Source: CAVPDE01 sp963707125
GTDB lineage: Bacteria > Desulfobacterota > DSM-4660 > Desulfatiglandales > HGW-15
DNA: 64,000 nucleotides
Direction of reading: 5' to 3'
Assembly (NCBI GenBank): GCA_963707125.1
Contig: CAVPOU010000004.1
Coordinates: 372,001-436,000, forward strand
The notes under the pieces are model-generated. The model worked only from the letters and a program-made list of their open reading frames with translations, was not told the DNA's origin and did no database searches. A program made the translations under genes and the position numbers. Shown here piece after piece: positions 43,047-51,733 of the stretch (positions are counted from its first letter, which is position 1; every line of letters starts with the position of its first letter).

Positions 43047-44441
43047 ATGGCTGAAGAGCAAAAGAAACCGAAAAAAAGGATGACAGCAACCCAGGCGGCC
43101 TCTTCTATCGGGCCCCTGGTCAAGGAATTCATTGCCGGCGCTGTGAGGGTAAAGGCGGAAGGCAAACAAAAGCTGGCTTACACGTTTATCGTCTGCCACC
43201 ACGAAGAGATCCTGCGGGCTTTGGACGTGCTGCCTGTCTGGACGGAAAACTTCGCCGGTGTTTGCGGCGCCAAAAGAGACTCGGAGAGATTTCTCCAGCG
43301 GGCGGAATCCCTCGGCCTTTCCCGCTCCCTGTGCACCTATGCGCTCTGCGGGATCGGCTTTGACCAGTGGAGGGAAGAACTGGGGCAGATGCCTCCTGAG
43401 GCGCCGTGGGGGGGAATGCCGAAACCGGATTTCATGATCTCTACAGGACAGATCCTCTGTGACCCGAGGGCAAAGTGGTATCAGGCATCCCAGCAGTATA
43501 TGCCGGATGTGCCGGTCTACAACATCGACCTGCCCTATCCTCTCTTTGAGAAGGATCAGGATCACAGAGATGTGTGGGGGTACTACCACCAATACATCGT
43601 CAAGGAACTGCGCGGCCTGGTCAAGTTTGTTGAAGAGCAGACCGGCAAAAAGATGGATTACGATCGGCTGAGAGAACTGGTGGATTTGAGCGATCGCACC
43701 TGGAATCTAATCCACGAGACCTACGAATTGCGAAAAGCCGTTCCCTGCCCCATGGGCACCGGAGACGCCATGAACACCATGGTTCCCATCAATTTCATGA
43801 TGGGCACCCAGGACTCCTACAACTTCTTCTTGAACTTGAACAAAGAATTGAAAGAAAAGATCGCCAAACGGGAGGGCGAAGTGGAGAACGAGAAGTTTCG
43901 ACTTCTCTGGGGCGGTGGCCTGCCCGCCTGGTTCGCCCTGAATGATTTCAACTACTTCAACAGCAAGGGAGCCTCCTTCCCGGCAGAGACCACGTACCGG
44001 ATGATCGCCCCTCTCTACGAGATGGACCTTCCTGAAACAAAGGATCCTATTGAACATCTCGCGTGGAGATGGCTCGGATACTGGACCTTCTGGTATGACA
44101 AGGCGAGAAAAAGGCCGGGCTCGGAACCGGATGTGGAGCGGTTGATCAGCTTCATCGAGAACTTCAAGATCGACGGCGTCGTGATGCACGAGGCTTTCTC
44201 TTGCAGGACCTGGCACGTGGGACTCATCTGGCAGCTTCATCAACTGGGAAAGATCTACAAGCCCATTCCGGTTTATGTGGTCACGAACGGCAAAAAAGAG
44301 AAGACCTACAGGGAGCTCCCCTCCCTGATCCTGGAGAGCGACATCATTGACATCACCTCCTACTCGGAGGTGGATACCCGAAACAAGATCGACGCATTCA
44401 TCGAGACCCTGGAGTCGATCCGGAAGAACAGGGCGGATTAG
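43047..44441 (+). CDS. 2-hydroxyacyl-CoA dehydratase / class I benzoyl-CoA reductase family subunit (BzdO/BcrB-like)
   Basis: Larger catalytic-side subunit, 464 aa, matching the length of BzdO/BcrB-type proteins. Cys residues in SLCTYALCGIGF, GQILCDPRAKWY and EAFSCRTWH are candidate [4Fe-4S] ligands. The middle region VKELRGLVKFVEEQTGKKMDYDRLRELVDLSDRTWN recalls the equivalent helix block of BcrB. AAGGAGG lies 8 nt before the ATG. It is separated from its partner at 41636 by a 260-bp repeat-filled gap, yet all four genes point the same way. The partner activators at 40723 and 44748 would donate electrons at the cost of ATP. Substrate assignment needs phylogeny. Confidence 0.82.
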   Translation: MAEEQKKPKKRMTATQAASSIGPLVKEFIAGAVRVKAEGKQKLAYTFIVCHHEEILRALDVLPVWTENFAGVCGAKRDSERFLQRAESLGLSRSLCTYALCGIGFDQWREELGQMPPEAPWGGMPKPDFMISTGQILCDPRAKWYQASQQYMPDVPVYNIDLPYPLFEKDQDHRDVWGYYHQYIVKELRGLVKFVEEQTGKKMDYDRLRELVDLSDRTWNLIHETYELRKAVPCPMGTGDAMNTMVPINFMMGTQDSYNFFLNLNKELKEKIAKREGEVENEKFRLLWGGGLPAWFALNDFNYFNSKGASFPAETTYRMIAPLYEMDLPETKDPIEHLAWRWLGYWTFWYDKARKRPGSEPDVERLISFIENFKIDGVVMHEAFSCRTWHVGLIWQLHQLGKIYKPIPVYVVTNGKKEKTYRELPSLILESDIIDITSYSEVDTRNKIDAFIETLESIRKNRAD

Positions 44442-44747
44442 CCTTCACCACCCGCCCCGCTTCCAGCGGGGCTAGAGACGCAGAGAACGCAGAGGCTGCA
44501 ATTGCTCGCACTGAAGCCTCCGCAGCAATGCTGCGGAGGCCCCATGCGTTGCATGGCGTCCGGTGAGATCGGAAAAGGCACGAAACAAGCTTGCTTTTTT
44601 CGTGCCTTTCACGAGCACACCGCGTCTTCTGAGCGAGCCCTCTGAAAGCTTGCTGCATTCTTCTCTGTGATCTCTGTGCCTCGAACGATCCCGAGCAGGT
44701 CGAGGGAGAGTGGGCGGTGAAACGAAGGATTTTAACTTGGCAGACAA
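44442..44747. other. 306-bp gene-free gap with three successive hairpins
   Basis: A perfect 12-bp stem GCCTCCGCAGCA-A-TGCTGCGGAGGC (44516-44540) is followed by CCATGC-GTT-GCATGG (about 44542-44556). Third is AAAGGCACGAAA paired with TTTTCGTGCCTTT (about 44575-44609). No T-tract follows the first two; the third resembles a terminator only in the reverse direction. It may protect or segment the mRNA between the O-like subunit and the activator. Confidence 0.55.
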
Positions 44748-45590
44748 ATGACCGAATATTTTGCAGGCATTGACATCGGTTCCACCATGACCAAGGCGGT
44801 CATCCTTGATGGCAGGGTGATCGCCTCGGTGATTGGTCCTACCGGTCCTGAGCAGAGAAAGCTTGCCAACAAGGTGATGGAGGAAGCCCTCCGCAAAGCG
44901 GGTCTTTCTTTTGACGCCATGACCTATATCGTGTCCACCGGGTATGGACGAATCAACGTTCCCTTCGCTGATAAGCAGGTCACGGAAATCAGCTGCCACG
45001 CCAGAGGGGTCAGCAGCCTCTTCCCTCAAGCCAGAACGATCGTCGACATCGGCGGCCAGGACAGCAAAGCCATTACGATTGATCACTACGGAAGAGTCAC
45101 CAATTTTATCATGAACGACAAATGCGCCGCGGGAAGCGGCCGGTTCGTGGAGGTCATTGCGGATACTGTCGGGCTGAAGTTGGAACAAATGGGCGATCTG
45201 TCCCTCCAGAGCACTCATCCTGCTCAGATCAGTAGCATCTGCACCATCTGGGCCCAGCAGGAGGTAGCCTCCAGATTGGCCGAAGGCGTTCCCATACCCG
45301 ATCTGATCGCCGGGGTCCACAGATCCCTGGCAGACAGGGTGGCCAGGATGGTGAAGAGGCTTAAGCTTCAGCAGGAAGTCATCCTCACAGGCGGTGGAGG
45401 GAAAAACAAGGGCCTGGTAAAGGCCCTTTCTGAACAACTGGATTGTGAAATCCTGGTGCCTCAAGAGCCGTTAATCACCGGAGCCCTCGGGGCTGCATTG
45501 CTGGGAAAAGATATTGTGGAAAAGGCGGCCAAAAAGGGAGAGACCCTGGCAAGAAAAGAACGATCTTTGAAAGAGATAGAGATCCTGTGA
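44748..45590 (+). CDS. BcrAD/BadFG-family ATPase, canonical activator (HgdC / BzdP-like)
   Basis: ASKHA ATPase activator, 280 aa, with all motifs intact: GIDIGSTMTKAVIL, STGYGRINV near 63-71, DIGGQDSKAI at 100-109, Cys126 in NDKCAAGSGRF and Cys165 in ISSICTIWAQQEVA, and VILTGGGGKNKGLVKAL. ATP hydrolysis in this family drives a low-potential electron into the catalytic dimer. It is the fourth gene of the set and the functional counterpart of the motif-degenerate 40723 protein. A stand-alone dehydratase activator would also look like this; the presence of two paralogues is what points to benzoyl-CoA-reductase-like architecture. Confidence 0.86.
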   Translation: MTEYFAGIDIGSTMTKAVILDGRVIASVIGPTGPEQRKLANKVMEEALRKAGLSFDAMTYIVSTGYGRINVPFADKQVTEISCHARGVSSLFPQARTIVDIGGQDSKAITIDHYGRVTNFIMNDKCAAGSGRFVEVIADTVGLKLEQMGDLSLQSTHPAQISSICTIWAQQEVASRLAEGVPIPDLIAGVHRSLADRVARMVKRLKLQQEVILTGGGGKNKGLVKALSEQLDCEILVPQEPLITGALGAALLGKDIVEKAAKKGETLARKERSLKEIEIL

Positions 45591-45638
45591 CAAATCCCCT
45601 CGCACCCCATTAAGCTGTGAAAAAATCACCGTTTGTAC

Positions 45639-45741
45639 GTCACTCCGGTGAACCCCGGATCGGGGTCCGGGGCAGGCACCGGAGTCCAGAATATCCATAT
45701 CCCCTTGTGAATCCTGGATTCCGGCTTCCGCCGGAATGACA
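45639..45741. repeat. REP-like repeat, family C (extended copy)
   Basis: GTCACTCCGGTGAACCCCGG... and ...GGATTCCGGCTTCCGCCGGAATGAC, with an extra CCCCGGATCGGGGTCCGGGG hairpin in the left arm. It lies in the 300-bp gap between the activator gene and the convergent fhs gene, which otherwise contains only the fhs terminator. Confidence 0.8.
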
Positions 45742-45826
45742 TGGTAGACCATGGAGCCAATTTCTTCACGCCTTCCCCTTCGCAAGGGGGGTAAACCAAG
45801 CACGAAATTCGAATTTAAAATTTCTC

Positions 45827-45860
45827 TAAAAAAGAGAAGGAGGGCCTAAGCCCTCCTCTC
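45827..45860 (-). terminator. Rho-independent terminator of fhs
   Basis: Read on the minus strand: GAG, then AGGAGGGC-TTAG-GCCCTCCT, then TTCTC and six T residues. It lies about 30 nt beyond the fhs stop at 45891-45893. Confidence 0.8.
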
Positions 45861-45890
45861 TGCTTTGTGAAAAGCTATTTGGGATGCCGA

Positions 45891-47659
45891 TTAGAACAAT
45901 CCCTTCACCTTGCCTGTTTTCACATCCACATCGACTCTGCGGAATGCAGGGTCAGACGATGTTCCGGGCATCAGAGTGATCGTTCCAGCGACCGGGCAAA
46001 GGAACTTGGCTCCGGAGTAGATGAGCACGTCCCTGACCGGCAGGGTCCATCCCTTGGGAACACCTTTGAGCGCTGGATCGTAGGTCAGGCTCAGGTGGGT
46101 CTTCACCATCATGGTCGTATAATCGTTAAACTTGGGATCGCCCTCAAGCATCTTGGCCTTGGCCTCTGCTTCGGGTGCCCAGGACACTCCGTTTGCGCCA
46201 TACACGGTCTTCGCGATCTTATCCACTCTTTCCCTGAGTTTCGTTTCCATGGGATAGAGGAACTTGAACTTCGGTTTCTCCGCACACCCCTCTTTCACGG
46301 CCTCGGCAAGCTCGATAGCCCCTTCTCCGCCTTTTGCCCAGTGCTCTGACACGGCGCATCGGGCACCGGCTTCCTCAGCGTACTTTCGAACCATGGCGAT
46401 CTCCGCCTTGGTGTCCGTATGGAAGCAGTTGATGCAGACCACCGGGTTGATGCCTGCCTTGCGGATGGTGTTGATGTGGTGAACCATGTTGGGGACGCCT
46501 GCCTCTAGAAGCTTCAGGTCTTCCTTGGTGTATGCGGGATCAAGCGCGATTCCGGCCACCACCTTGGGTCCGCCGCCGTGCATCTTGAGGGCGCGAATCG
46601 TGGTGGTGAGCACGGACACATGCGGGGTCAGGCCGCTGTACCGGCACTTCACGTTCCAGAACTTCTCGAACCCGATGTCCGCCCCGAAACCGCTCTCCGT
46701 CACATGGTAGTCGAAGAGCTTGAGACCAACGCGGTCCGCGATGATGGAGGATTGCCCCACGGCGATGTTCGCAAAAGGACCCGCGTGGATAAAGCAGGGT
46801 TGGTACTCAGCGGTGCATAGCAGAGTCGGGTTAATGGTGTTGCGCATCCAGGCCGTCATGGCGCCATCCACTTCCAGATCAGCGGTGGTGATCGGTTTGC
46901 CAGCCTTGTTGAACGCCACCGTGATCTCTCCGAGTCGCTTCCTCAGGTCCGGGAGATCCTTAATGATCGAGAGAATGGCCATCAGCTCCGAGGAAACCGC
47001 GATGCCGAACTTGGACTGCATGGTAAATCCGTCCTGCCTGCCGCCCAAACCGATGACGATATTTCTGAGGCTTTGAGCGCAGTAATCGATGATCCATCCC
47101 ATCTCAACCCGCGTGGGATCCGACGTCGAGCCGCTTCATTCTTGGTCAGCCTCTTGAGCTGCTCGTCATTGTAGTTCCTCTCATGCTGCATTCTGGCGGT
47201 CAGGGCCACCATCGCCAGGTTGTGAGCGTTCATGATGTCATTGATGTCGCCTGTAAGCCCCATGGAGAACTCGGTCATGGGGATGATCAGAGCATTGCCG
47301 CCGCCGGCCGCCGTTCCCTTGATATTCATCGTGGGACCGCCCGAGGGCTGACGAAGAGCCCCACCGACATTGGCGCCGAGTTTTCCGAGACCTTCCATGA
47401 GCCCGCAAGAGGTTGTGCTTTTTCCCTCGCCGAGCGGGGTGGGAGTGATGGCGGTCACTTCGATGTACTTGCCATCCGGCTTTTCCTGAAGCCTTTTCAT
47501 GACTTTCAGAAAGTCGATCCTGGCGAGCCGGCCGTATGGAATCATCTCATCTTTTTTCAGTCCCAGCTTTTGGCGCCACTCCTCGGGAGTGGGCATGTTC
47601 TTTTCCGCAGCTTCCGAAATCTGCCAGTCCTTCATCTTTACCGCATCATAGTACGCCAT
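45891..47659 (-). CDS. fhs: Formate--tetrahydrofolate ligase (frameshifted near 47120)
   Basis: C1-pathway enzyme forming 10-formyl-THF from formate, THF and ATP; in anaerobes it is part of the Wood-Ljungdahl pathway. The ATG at 47659 has GGAGGAG about 5 nt upstream. The N-terminal part contains the nucleotide loop TPTPLGEGKSTTSCGL and the block LRQPSGGPTMNIKGTAAGGG. Reading breaks after LTKNEAA, and the next frame resumes DPTRVEMGWIIDYCAQSLRNIVIGLGG through to the stop at 45891. One missing base at about 47110-47135 restores about 589 aa, slightly longer than the usual 557. All later blocks (HAGPFANIAVGQSSIIADR, FHTDTKAEI, LMPGTSSDPAFRRVDVD) are intact, so sequence error is likely. Confidence 0.9.
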
Positions 47660-48078
47660 TCTTCTTCTCCTCCTTCTCTCCTTTGTTTGTTTTTGACTAC
47701 TCCGAAAATCCTCCGCCTGATTTGAAAGGGATAACCCCTCTTCACACAATGCGGGCCTTTAGCCGCAACCGAATCATTGATCAATGTGAAATGGTCCGGC
47801 GCCATGCCGGAATACGCACAGACTGCCACAGGGCGGGCTGTCCGTCGCCAAAAACGACCAAGCTAAAATGCACGGAAAAAACAAGGAGTTACTCATCATG
47901 GGCCGGGAGAAGGCCTATGGCCTTTGGAAAAAGGCACCTTCTCGTACCAGAAAAAAAATAGGCCGTCAAGCTTTATGGCCACAAAAAGCGAAATTTAAAA
48001 GCATTTTCAACGGAAGGTATTTTGACGGGAGTTACGGTTCTTTCTGCTCTGTGCTCTTTGCTCTACGCTCAGTGCTCC
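47660..48078. other. Gene-free stretch upstream of fhs
   Basis: 419 bp with no convincing gene. A plus-strand open frame at 47868-48149 is low-complexity and runs into the antisense of the MoaD-like gene. Degenerate repeats TGCTCTGTGCTCTTTGCTCTACGCTCAGTGCTC occur at about 48046-48080 (shorter repeated unit TGCTCT). The fhs promoter should lie near 47700-47760 but I cannot place its hexamers. Confidence 0.45.
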
Positions 48079-48276
48079 TCATCCTCCTGCAATCATCGGA
48101 ATCAGATAGACTTCCGTATTGTCAGGGACCAAAGTCGTTTCGAAATTAGGTCTAGAAATCGCTTTTTCATTAATGCGAACTACGGCGTAGGGGTAAGGAT
48201 CTCCGATTTCCTTTAGGAGATCGGCAACGGTCATCCCTTTGCGCCAGGGATAATCCTTGCCCCTCACCTTGATCAC
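48079..48276 (-). CDS. MoaD/ThiS family sulfur carrier protein
   Basis: A 65-aa beta-grasp protein (MIKVRGKDYPWRKGMTVADLLKEIGDPYPYAVVRINEK...) ending in the Gly-Gly tail (IPMIAGG) required for C-terminal thiocarboxylate formation. It overlaps the upstream AOR gene by 4 nt (ATGA), so it is translationally coupled. Tungsten- or molybdenum-pterin AOR genes in anaerobes are often coupled to a dedicated MoaD-like protein that supplies the dithiolene sulfurs. ThiS activity cannot be ruled out from sequence, but context favours pterin cofactor synthesis. Confidence 0.88.
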   Translation of the reverse strand: MIKVRGKDYPWRKGMTVADLLKEIGDPYPYAVVRINEKAISRPNFETTLVPDNTEVYLIPMIAGG

Positions 48277-50414
48277 TCGGTCACCCCACTCGCTTTGAGA
48301 AGATCGAGCACCTCAGGAAAGTCGATCTTCAGACGCTTGACGGTAGCGATTTTTGGAATCCCCTCTGCTGTCCAACCGCGGCGTTTGTAAACCGCATCCT
48401 TCAGCTTCTCATACATCTCTTCTCTAAAACGCCTCAGGATCTTCACCTTTTCCTCGGTGGTCTTCCCTTCAACATCAACGTTGTGTTTTTCCGCGAGTTC
48501 CTTGTCGTAGCGCTCTTTTCTGGACTCATACTCCTCTACCGTCACTGGTCCGGCGGCGCGGTAGGGAATTCCATCATGCTCTCTTCGGCCAAAACCCATT
48601 TTGAGATTGAAGAGGCGCTGGAAATTGTACACGGACTCGCTCATGGTGATAAGGTCCGCAGGTTCGGACTTTCGCCCGGTGACGGCGCTGAAAAAACGGG
48701 CATACCATTCCACGTGTTTCATGATCTTGGCCGGCTCCATGGTGTCCTTGTTATCCTCAGGGACGATGTCGTTCCAGGGCAGCTTGCACAGGCCGCACAA
48801 GCTGAACCACGTTCGAAACATGGGAAACCAGTGGAGGGCCTCCGCCTTCTGCTCAAACGTAGGCATATAGTTGTGCACCATGTCCAGGAAGATGAGCCAT
48901 GCCTCGTCGTGTTGCGGCCCCTTGAGCGCCATTCCGTATCCGCCCTGCTGAGCCAGCGATTCCTTGGTCATGTACTCGGAAAACTCAAGGCCTTTTGCTT
49001 CCATGCCGATGTCCTGCATGGTCTTGAGGTCTGCTCCGTATTCCTTTGAAAAGATCTCCTTCATCTTCCGAATTCCCTGGCCCACCATCCTGCCAAACCC
49101 TTTGCCGGTTGCCATTTGATGCAGGACCTCCATGGCGCTGATCCTGTTCCCGAAGGAAAGGTCCAGCCCTCCGGTGTGGGTCTTGTTGATCAGACCCATC
49201 TCAAAGCACTCCATGGCAAAAGCCAGCCCGGTACCAAAGGAAATGGTGTCAATGCCATAGGTGTCGCAGTAGAAGTTGATTTCCGTCACCGTGTAGGGGT
49301 CAAAGATTCCCAGGTTAGACCCGCATCCCGCTATGGTTTCATATTCCGGGCCGTCCACAAAAACTTTGATTCCTTTATATGGTCCTGTCATCGGAACGAA
49401 GTCCTTGATCCCGTGCGAGCAAGCCACGGTGCACCCGATCCAGCACCCGTCGAACCCCTTGTCAAATAGCCGCCGGTACACCTCTGCGCCAAGATTGGGC
49501 GCCTGGGGATGCCGGCCATAGCGGAAATTGTTGGTCGGAAGGAGGTCATAATCATTCATGATGGTCACCAGATGGGTGGTCCCTATTCTGGCCATCTCGT
49601 TTTGTTTGGGATCCAGTTCCACGATCTCATGAGTGTGCAGTTTTCCTACCTCTTTGAGGCCCGCCTCATCCGCAGGATTGTTGCTGGCCACACCCACCCC
49701 ATTGAATCGTGCCACCAGAGCCTTGATCCCCTTGTCCGCGAATACCGTTCCAATGCCCCCTCTGCCTGCCTGTTTGTATCTCGCCCGCCCTCGCTTGAGA
49801 TCGTACCAGGTGAAATTCAGGCATCCGATGAGCGTCTGCTTTGCTCCCGGCCCAGTGGAAACAATGGAGATGTTCTGAGGCTTTCCACGGCCAAAATAAT
49901 CCGTAAGGGCGATGGAGAGATCGTAGGAGGAATCAGGGAGTCCTGAAACCTCGAGAATCTCTATCTTCCCTTCGATGCCGTCGATAAGCAAAACGATGTC
50001 CTTGGAAGCTTTGCCCTGTATTTCAAGCGCATCAAACCCTGAGAATTTAAGGTAAGGGCCGAAATAACCACCCACGTTGGAATCCATGACCGAACCGGTG
50101 GTTGGAGAAATGGCAGTGACGATGCTCTTCCCTGCGCCCGGATAAATCGGTGTTCCTGCCAAAGGCCCACAGGAGATACACACCTCATTCTCAGGGTCGT
50201 TCCATTTTGTGGTGCCTTTGACGGCATTCCACATCAACCACAGGTCAAAGCCCTTGCCGCCGATAAAAACCTCCTTCATCTTCTCTGTGACCGGTTTCAC
50301 GGTGATTTCCTGCTTGGAAAGGTTCACGTAGAGACTCTGGTTGGTATAACCTTTCTCAATGGTCGGTCTTTTATAGGTCAGCGTCCTAATCTCTTTGAAT
50401 CTTAATTCAGTCAT
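48273..50414 (-). CDS. Aldehyde ferredoxin oxidoreductase family protein (W/Mo-bis-pterin)
   Basis: AOR family enzyme, 713 aa, longer than typical 600-650 aa members. N-domain motifs: VNLSKQEITVKPVTE, FIGGKGFDLWLMWN, and AGRGGIGTVFADKGIKAL (pterin binding). Fe-S ligands occur in GCWIGCTVACSHG and SLCGLCKLPW, and the EIN..CDTYGIDTIS block follows the usual layout. A Lys/Glu-rich insertion near residues 635-680 accounts for the extra length. The family interconverts carboxylates and aldehydes with ferredoxin; it also includes the BamB subunit of class II benzoyl-CoA reductases, so a role in aromatic metabolism is possible. AGGAGG lies about 5 nt before the ATG on the minus strand. Followed by a coupled MoaD gene. 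Confidence 0.88.
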   Translation of the reverse strand: MTELRFKEIRTLTYKRPTIEKGYTNQSLYVNLSKQEITVKPVTEKMKEVFIGGKGFDLWLMWNAVKGTTKWNDPENEVCISCGPLAGTPIYPGAGKSIVTAISPTTGSVMDSNVGGYFGPYLKFSGFDALEIQGKASKDIVLLIDGIEGKIEILEVSGLPDSSYDLSIALTDYFGRGKPQNISIVSTGPGAKQTLIGCLNFTWYDLKRGRARYKQAGRGGIGTVFADKGIKALVARFNGVGVASNNPADEAGLKEVGKLHTHEIVELDPKQNEMARIGTTHLVTIMNDYDLLPTNNFRYGRHPQAPNLGAEVYRRLFDKGFDGCWIGCTVACSHGIKDFVPMTGPYKGIKVFVDGPEYETIAGCGSNLGIFDPYTVTEINFYCDTYGIDTISFGTGLAFAMECFEMGLINKTHTGGLDLSFGNRISAMEVLHQMATGKGFGRMVGQGIRKMKEIFSKEYGADLKTMQDIGMEAKGLEFSEYMTKESLAQQGGYGMALKGPQHDEAWLIFLDMVHNYMPTFEQKAEALHWFPMFRTWFSLCGLCKLPWNDIVPEDNKDTMEPAKIMKHVEWYARFFSAVTGRKSEPADLITMSESVYNFQRLFNLKMGFGRREHDGIPYRAAGPVTVEEYESRKERYDKELAEKHNVDVEGKTTEEKVKILRRFREEMYEKLKDAVYKRRGWTAEGIPKIATVKRLKIDFPEVLDLLKASGVTE

Positions 50415-50416
50415 GG

Positions 50417-50560
50417 CTACCTCCTGCAGTGTACATTGGAGTACTGGAGTATCGGAGTACTGGAGTAATGGACAAGACAGCCCAACAAGCAGCCCAGCGC
50501 ATATTTTCTACGACCGTCATTCCATCACTCCAACGCTCCAATACTCCATTACTCCAGTCT
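50417..50560. repeat. Imperfect palindrome of GGAGTACTGGAGTA units
   Basis: Tandem GGAGTACTGGAGTATC-type units at about 50430-50470 are mirrored by CCATCACTCCAACGCTCC and AATACTCCATTACTCCAG at about 50521-50560, giving a long hairpin between the flavin dehydrogenase and AOR genes on the minus strand. Confidence 0.7.
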
Positions 50561-51733
50561 TTATTTTAGCGTCTCCTGTCCCCCAAATTTCCTGTAGGGA
50601 TCAAATCCTTCCAGAATAATTTTGTCCTGCTCCGTGGTCTTCCCTGTGATCATTCTTGCAACCACCTGCCCCACACCCGGTCCCAGCATAAACCCCTGAC
50701 CGCACATGCCTGTAGCATGGAGCAGTCCCTGCACCTGGGTATTCCACCCGACAAGGGGCGAACCGTCCGGCGTCATGGGATAGAGACCTCTCCACATTCG
50801 CCGCACTCTCAGGTTCTTGAGCCTCGGAAGGAGCCTCACCATTCTGGCCCCCACCTGGGTCAGGAAAGCCGATGTTTCTCTCCTGTCGCTTCCGACAATG
50901 AGCGGTTCCGGTGTAATGCAGAAAACAATCTGGCCCAGACTGTTCTGATAGAAGTAGTAATTCTTCGAATCCGGCCCGGGCCTCAGGTCCACCACCATGG
51001 TGGTGAAAAAGGGTTTGACCGGTTCTGTGATTGCCGCCTCATGGGAATCGGGTGTCACAGGAATGTGAACCCCTGCTGTCTCGCACACGGCTTTTGAAGA
51101 AGGGCCTGCGGCATCCACAACCACGGGAGCGCTGTAGGTCCCGCTCTTGGCCTTAACCCCATGGACTTTGCCCTCGCGGGCCACGATTTGCTCCACCGAT
51201 TCTTTGAAGAGGAAAACAGCGCCTAAGCTTTTTGCTCTCCTGTAGAAAGCGTTGACAGCACGAAGCGGTGAGGCGGATCCGTCGTCAGGGGAGAAGGTCC
51301 CGCCTCGAAGTCCCTCCATGTTTATTCCGGGAATCACGTCCTGTATCTTCTCTGGACTCACAAAGTCGATGTGCAGTCCGTATTTCCTCTGTGTGGGCAG
51401 AATGCTTTTGAGGGCCTTTTCTTCGCTTTCTCTGTAAACCGGAAAGGTGTACCCGCCTTTCAACCACTCGATGGAGTCACCATGTTTCTTTTCCCACGTA
51501 GAAAAAACTTCAAGAGACATAAGACAGGTGAGGATTTTGCCGGGATCCGAATGGGTGGCCCTGATACCTCCAATCGCCTTTTTGTTCTCCCCCTGGCCCG
51601 GAGAGGGATTCTTGTCGAGCACAAGGGTTTTCACGCCCATCTCCGCCAGGGACATGGCGACGGGAACACCAACCGATCCGGCACCAACCACAATCACGTC
51701 AAATGAACTCTTTTCTGTCACCAAATCCTCCAT
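50561..51733 (-). CDS. FAD-dependent oxidoreductase, DAO family (sarcosine oxidase beta / HcnC / PDH-beta-like)
   Basis: D-amino-acid-oxidase-fold flavoprotein, 390 aa from the ATG at 51733. The Rossmann motif is FDVIVVGAGSVGVPVAMSLAEMGVKTLVLDK, followed by the IGGIRATHSD loop and a C-terminal LHATGMCGQGFMLGPGVGQVVARMI motif. The longer open frame to 52018 is rejected because its extra 95 residues are low-complexity and lie in repeat DNA and the preceding gene. It pairs with the 694-aa Fe-S flavoprotein upstream, as in sarcosine oxidase, hydrogen cyanide synthase, opine oxidase and dye-linked L-proline dehydrogenase complexes. The substrate is therefore probably a secondary amine or amino acid. 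Confidence 0.82.
   Translation of the reverse strand: MEDLVTEKSSFDVIVVGAGSVGVPVAMSLAEMGVKTLVLDKNPSPGQGENKKAIGGIRATHSDPGKILTCLMSLEVFSTWEKKHGDSIEWLKGGYTFPVYRESEEKALKSILPTQRKYGLHIDFVSPEKIQDVIPGINMEGLRGGTFSPDDGSASPLRAVNAFYRRAKSLGAVFLFKESVEQIVAREGKVHGVKAKSGTYSAPVVVDAAGPSSKAVCETAGVHIPVTPDSHEAAITEPVKPFFTTMVVDLRPGPDSKNYYFYQNSLGQIVFCITPEPLIVGSDRRETSAFLTQVGARMVRLLPRLKNLRVRRMWRGLYPMTPDGSPLVGWNTQVQGLLHATGMCGQGFMLGPGVGQVVARMITGKTTEQDKIILEGFDPYRKFGGQETLK

Noticed and set aside
47868..48149. Plus-strand open frame of 93 codons upstream of fhs
   Set aside because: Basic low-complexity translation with no convincing start site, overlapping the antisense of the MoaD-like gene.
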